From NCBI GenBank assembly GCA_947370975.1, contig CANBNG010000004.1, positions 1-64,000 of the forward strand: DNA of 64,000 nt. The letters are read 5' to 3'. A model generated the notes under the pieces. It was not told the origin of the DNA. It did not search any database and worked only from the letters and a program-made list of their open reading frames with translations. How positions within the stretch are numbered: the stretch's first letter is position 1; each line of letters begins with the position of its first letter. Source of the DNA: Beijerinckiaceae bacterium. GTDB taxonomy: Bacteria; Pseudomonadota; Alphaproteobacteria; Rhizobiales; Beijerinckiaceae. Of the stretch, positions 61,501 to 64,000 are shown piece by piece. A program made the position numbers and the translations under genes.

Positions 61501-64000
61501 GCCGTTGGGCACGCCCGGGTCTGGTGCAGCCGAAACCGTCACCCCCGACATGGCCACGCCACCGGCATTCAGCACCTGGAAGTTGGCCCCCTCGAGCCCA
61601 GACACCTTCTCGCTGAAGGTGAGCTTGAACACCACCGACGCGCCATTCGTATATTGACCGACAGGCGTCAGCCGTTCGATCGCCTGCAGCGTCGGCGCGG
61701 TCTTGTCGATGGTTACATTCAGGCTCGTCGCAGTCGCCGAGACATTTGTTGCCGCGTCGATGGCATAGAGACTGAGCGCGGTAGTGCCCTCGGGCAGTGC
61801 AGCCAGCGACAGCGATGTGGACCAATTGCCACCGACCACATTGGCCGTTCCGAGAACCTCGGAGCCATTGCGGATGCTGACGGTGGTGGCGGAGGCCGCC
61901 GTACCGCTGATCGTGACTGTCCCCGACCCATTCGATTTGATGCTGGGGCCAGACGTCAGGACGGGCGGATTGGGGGGCGTGGTGTCAACCGACAGCGCGA
62001 AGCTCGACGTCACCCCCGCATCGCTGTCATTGACCGCCACGTCAGTCGCCACCGCCTTGATCGTGTAGTCGCCCTCGGCCAAAGCGGCAGACGGCGTCAG
62101 CGTCCAGGTTTTACCCCCCACGACCGACGTCAAAGTGGCAGTGCCGAGGTTGATCGGCGTTCCGCCGGCCTTGGTCGCGGTGAGCGTGACACTGGTCGTA
62201 TCGGCGCTGGTCGTGCCGGAGAATTGCGGCTTCGTCGCGTTGGTCGCCGAGCCCGAGACGAGACCATTGGCCCCGGTGATGGCGACCAACGGCTTCACAT
62301 GATCGATCGTATAGCTGTTGCCGAGCGTGCTCGCGGCGACATTGTTGGACGCATCGTCGACAATGGACGCGCCGCTCGCAAGCTTCAGCGTCAGATCGCC
62401 ATTATAGGATGTGGAGATCCCGGACACCGTGACATTCCAGACCGTGCCGTTGGGCACGCCCGGGTCTGGTACAGCCGAAACCGTCACCCCCAACATGGCC
62501 ATGCTATTGGCATCCAGCACCTGGAAGTTGGCCCCGTCGAGCACAGTCACCTTCTCGCTGAAGGTGAGCTTGAACACCACCGACGCGCCATTCGTATATT
62601 GACCGACGGGCGTCAGCCGGTCGATCGCCTGCAGCGTCGGCGCGGTCTTGTCGATGGAATAGGTGAAATTCGAGGTTGTCGGCTTGAGTGCGAGGTCGAG
62701 GACTGTGATTGACACAACATAAGTCGAGCCGTCGACAAAGGCCCCGGTGGGCAGAGCGTAGGACCAGCCATTGGCGGTGGTCTTTGTCGCTGCCTGGCCC
62801 GTCGCGATGACAGTCCCATCATCCTTGGAAACAGACACCGATGCCGAGTTCGACTTGGTATAATCCGCCTGGAAGGTAATCGCGCCCGCGGACACCGACG
62901 CACTGCTGCCGGATATAAAGTTGGATGAGCCGTTCACGAGCAGGATGTTCGAGGCTGCCGCCGTATCCACCAGAGTGACGTAATAGCTGCGGCTTGTGAC
63001 ATTGCCCCTTGGATCGGCTGCCGTGATGGCAAACTCATAATTGGCTTTTGCAGGCGTGACGCCCGGCTTGGCGCTCACAACCCAGCTGCTTCCGCTGGCC
63101 AGCAGCTGGAAGTCGGAATTGACCACGCCGCCAACTTTGGTAACCAGCGACAAGCTCGCGCCGGTCTCGCTGGAGACCGCGAGGGTGAAGCCAAGTTCAC
63201 TTGTGGTGGTTGGCGCCGAACTGATCTCCGACACCGGTGTCGCGTCGAGGCTCGCGGAAAGAACCGGGGGAATATGGTCGAAGGTCACGGAGCCAATCAG
63301 GCTCGGCGCGCTCAAGCCATTTCCTGCGCGATCCTTGATCGAGCTCGGGGAGACGAAGCTCAGGCTGACATCACCATTCACAGCGCTCGCATCGGCCAGC
63401 GTCACGCGCCAGATATTGCCGGAGATGTATTGAAGATCCGCGATGCCAAGCCCCGTGCTGGTCACGAAACTGGCTGTCGATATTGTATCCGCATTGATCG
63501 GCTCGCTGAACGTCAGGTCAAAATAGACGTTTGTGGCGTTGGTCGTGCCGGTCACTGAGGGAAGGATCGTCACTGTCGGCGCGGTCTGGTCGCGCACCAC
63601 GGACGCGTTTGTCGGGTCCGAGACATTGCCACCATCGTCTTTCGACGTGATGAGCAAACTGTTGGCGCCGAGGTTCAGATTGACGCCGGGCGTCCATTCC
63701 CATTGGCCCGCCGAATTGGCCGTGACATTCACGGCCGCACCACCGTTGAGCGTCAAGGACACTGTAGAATTTGCTTCCGCTTTGCCCGAGAGCAACGGCT
63801 TTGCACTGTTGACGAAGCCTGTCGCCAGTGTTGGCGCCGCGGGTTTGGTATAATCGAGCGCAAAGGCCTGCGTCGTCCCCGTCGCATCGAGGGACAACAG
63901 GAGATTGTCGGCAAGATCCTTGATGCTGGCCGACGGCGCCAACCGCAGCGAGAGCGCCTGCCCGTCCAGATATCTGTTGGTATTCGCAAGGGCGACCGTA
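55585..64000 (-). CDS. giant Ig-like/cadherin-like repeat surface protein, 5' end outside window
   Basis: The open frame continues past the window edge, so at least 2,800 residues are visible and the N-terminus is missing. Most of it is tandem Ig-like modules of about 90-110 aa, with recurring IDKTAPTLQAI, DTTPPNPPVLTS and LKLASGASIVDDASNN-type strands. Cadherin/VCBS-like modules with NEAP/NDAP linkers lie near 57240, 56960 and 56680. A Pro/Val/Ser-rich linker (about 56420-56000) and a globular C-terminal region of about 150 residues end the protein. I see no RTX nonapeptides, LPXTG or autotransporter barrel. The content fits an adhesin or matrix protein, and the four genes downstream are its likely exporter. 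Confidence 0.88.
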   Translation of the reverse strand, partial: TVALANTNRYLDGQALSLRLAPSASIKDLADNLLLSLDATGTTQAFALDYTKPAAPTLATGFVNSAKPLLSGKAEANSTVSLTLNGGAAVNVTANSAGQWEWTPGVNLNLGANSLLITSKDDGGNVSDPTNASVVRDQTAPTVTILPSVTGTTNATNVYFDLTFSEPINADTISTASFVTSTGLGIADLQYISGNIWRVTLADASAVNGDVSLSFVSPSSIKDRAGNGLSAPSLIGSVTFDHIPPVLSASLDATPVSEISSAPTTTSELGFTLAVSSETGASLSLVTKVGGVVNSDFQLLASGSSWVVSAKPGVTPAKANYEFAITAADPRGNVTSRSYYVTLVDTAAASNILLVNGSSNFISGSSASVSAGAITFQADYTKSNSASVSVSKDDGTVIATGQAATKTTANGWSYALPTGAFVDGSTYVVSITVLDLALKPTTSNFTYSIDKTAPTLQAIDRLTPVGQYTNGASVVFKLTFSEKVTVLDGANFQVLDANSMAMLGVTVSAVPDPGVPNGTVWNVTVSGISTSYNGDLTLKLASGASIVDDASNNVAASTLGNSYTIDHVKPLVAITGANGLVSGSATNATKPQFSGTTSADTTSVTLTATKAGGTPINLGTATLTSVVGGKTWTLTPSAALAEGDYTIKAVATDVAVNDSDAGVTSSFALSVDTTPPNPPVLTSGPSIKSNGSGTVTISGTAASATTVSIRNGSEVLGTANVVGGNWSTSLSLAALPEGTTALSLYAIDAATNVSATATSLNVTIDKTAPTLQAIERLTPVGQYTNGASVVFKLTFSEKVSGLEGANFQVLNAGGVAMSGVTVSAAPDPGVPNGTVWNVTVSGIAAAYNGELTLKLASNASIADDASNKVAVSALSNSYTIDHVKPSVAITRANGPLSGSATNVTKPQFTGTTSADTTKVTLTATKAGGTIDLGTATLTSVAGGKTWTLTPSVALAEGDYTITAVATDVALNDSDAGVTSTFALTIDTTPPNPPVLTSDHSIKSNGSGTVTIRGTAASATTVSIRNGSEVLGTANVVGGNWSTSLSLAALPEVTTALSLYAIDAATNVSVTATSLNVTIDKTAPTLQAIDRLTPVGQYTNGASVVFKLTFSEKVTVLEGANFQVLNADGVAMSGVTVAAAPDPGVPNGTVWNVTVSGISTSYNGELTLKLASNASIADDASNKVAASALSNSYTIDNTAPVLSATLDGVALSGSSAITSNTAFALQVSANEHATLTLDAASSTKFSLTQTGSAWTVSVKSGVTLVPGTTYVLRFTATDDYGTAATTQFDVQLVSPATAFVVSLSASDGTSAISNNASSKLTSGRLNLSADYATTDHLAVSVSKAGGTVVAGGNAVQTSGNAWAFDLPSSDAFVDGSTYTVTLTAYDKSGRAATPSTFTYTSDRTAPVLSVSLGDRIVKAGETTTLTISSNETIGSFDGSKVSMPAGVLGSFTRSADGKSYSATFTPNGDVARQDLSVTLAAGAVTDNPGNPSVAYSGYAFSIDTQRPKVASIVRTDASTGARLTTKADSVVFVVTFSEDVTNVGGNDFAIYRNSLLLNSTIEVAPQGESKSVYLVTVSNYAGDGDIDLKLAASPTINDLDLTVAGASEPGNALADTTIPAGARGYTIDRTGPTVSGLTAGPLSGGARTITITFSEAVDSSTFTLADLTWDQSLGDLSNLTFVNDRSATAIFTQRANVAGAQAISVAGGDYTDLFGNTARESAERASFAVDTVAPVVTSIARQSPASQTTNAASVTFRVTFSEAVKTVDPTDFVVNGVNGVQASDLTVAPVGGSVGSGSLTWDVTVRGSAFEAVNNGTVSLGLAAGAAIDDLAGNGLSLAVVPASETFVVNRIGNGIASGTLTDDVGTGPGEFALVSTVLTNDARPVFNFVSNGDLKSVAIYEGATLVATALKGADAKHWSWAPTGNLSETTHQYTAKSVDIYDNETPFNFAVTVDTVAPNKPVVGAYNSAGSISNNAVPALSGTAEAGTRISLFIDGAEVAGSNIIAREDGTWSYAGTMPLADGQHSFVAYATDSADNRSVASNNFAVVIDTFVSPPLVTRLGSTSIGDRPAILSPDAAPVFSGKGEAKAALNFKIWPAGAAEPADFTSATHVDDNGDWTWSPGARADGAYLVKFHIKDVAGNEATGTSLAFTIDTTAPVLPAIDADVLRVNENARGVVVGSVAASDLTPVAYAITSPGTPFEIDGSGQIRVSQSADIDFDAGPKSYSVTVQATDAAGHVVSRAYDIAVTNINEAPVAGASLGFSTLEDTGLAGVIVGFSDQDQGDVLTYSVSKGARHGALSMDAAGAFTYMPAADFFGADTFEVTATDSSGLSASKIVSIQVQSVNDAPVIAPAQTIRLAEDATGTGASGASDVDADKLTYLVSTQAAHGLASVDTSGAIIYRPDANFHGDDSFTIEVSDGQASALQRVSVSVTPVNDAPTGAVRIAGTPQTGQTLTVTPALADADGVGALSYQWLSNGQPVGEATGDTFVVRNTDSGAAITCSVTYTDGDGVRETVLSQIVNVPSIVVQTPVIVPVVETKPVYAPIVSTQTETFSVVEAVSNKASVATLSVSSFTTGTVIEKTSIVTSAANNERPANAVSPTIDVKPLGVITGGRVASTIVVPTVSAASSPVSGEVTGSIPLLGNEAGTRGAGASNTSPAPTLSVSRMQISAVDRGAVFEVRIAMPGVGDSLSRVLGENIQIIGGGDAVYKFGSSIFVKRGQGKVSFSLEVLDASGERVIMPVTIDPSAGTIEVAPGPRGDLDRGAPSFAQLLRRETDPQVEQLLASLTGLSGTFAVDGTASL
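60411..62657. repeat. near-identical 945/942-bp tandem repeats inside the giant gene
   Basis: The motif CGCGGTCTTGTCGATGG recurs at 62641, 61696 and 60754, giving spacings of 945 and 942 bp. The units are nearly identical at DNA level and in frame (315 and 314 aa; the difference is Thr-Pro-Ile versus a two-residue variant before Asn/Asp-Leu-Gly). A partial third unit runs to about 60411. Such recent in-frame duplications can change the protein's length by recombination. Confidence 0.85.

Noticed and set aside
60411..62657. Possible CRISPR-like repetition
   Set aside because: The units are about 945 bp and coding, with no short repeat/spacer alternation.
60712..62712. 666-codon plus-strand open frame with internal repeats
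   Set aside because: Mirror of the tandem repeats of the giant minus-strand gene; its repeats are a consequence of that gene's duplication.

Overview
The window looks like a chromosome segment of a high-GC alphaproteobacterium of the order Hyphomicrobiales (Rhizobiales). The evidence is gene order: dusB-ntrB-ntrC-ntrY-ntrX-hfq-hflX-mazG, secG-pyrG-kdsA-eno, tpiA/ppiD/trpE-trpG-trpD-trpC-moaC-moeA and dac-tmk-holB-metG-tatD are blocks typical of this order. I cannot fix the genus from sequence alone.

Bases 1 to about 11,350 are an accessory island or prophage ending at a tRNA-Ser(UGA) gene (11357-11446, minus). On the minus strand lies a phage-type replication/recombination module: superfamily 2 helicase, an SSB-like protein, a Sak4-like P-loop ATPase, a hypothetical protein and an AlpA-like HTH protein. 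Next come a divergent regulatory region with tandem and inverted repeats and a CI-like S24 repressor. On the plus strand follow a four-gene module (73-aa protein, DUF2924 protein, serine recombinase, small TTG-start protein) and a 778-aa protein with a nuclease-like ExK core and a SEC-C zinc motif, which is a candidate defence gene. The left end of the island is outside the window.

Bases 11.4-49.6 kb are housekeeping. They cover cell wall and lipoprotein genes (rlpA, D,D-carboxypeptidase), thymidylate kinase, Pol III delta', MetRS, TatD, a PhnP-like MBL hydrolase, a CNNM/CBS protein, Hsp20 and a double cold-shock protein. MazG, HflX and Hfq follow, then the two nitrogen two-component systems NtrYX and NtrBC with DusB. 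The rest is enolase, QueF, an acyltransferase, KdsA, a VOC protein, CTP synthase, SecG, TPI, a PpiD-type foldase, the trp genes and moaC/moeA. A TumE/TumA toxin-antitoxin pair sits between the VOC gene and pyrG, and short G/C-rich palindromic repeats are scattered between genes.

Bases 49.7-64.0 kb, directly after moeA, hold the most unusual locus. It reads on the minus strand as a giant Ig/cadherin-like surface protein (>2,800 aa, 5' end outside the window), a TolC-family lipoprotein, a periplasmic HlyD-type adaptor, a GAF-like domain fused to an HlyD adaptor, and a PqqD/RRE-like + M50 intramembrane metalloprotease + HlyD fusion. The last four genes overlap by 1-4 bases. It has the adaptors and outer-membrane channel of a type I secretion system but no ABC ATPase in view. 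I propose it as a dedicated export/anchoring system for the giant protein in which the protease-adaptor fusion replaces the usual inner-membrane transporter. The giant gene carries near-identical 945/942-bp tandem repeats, and a perfect 10-bp hairpin separates it from the export genes.
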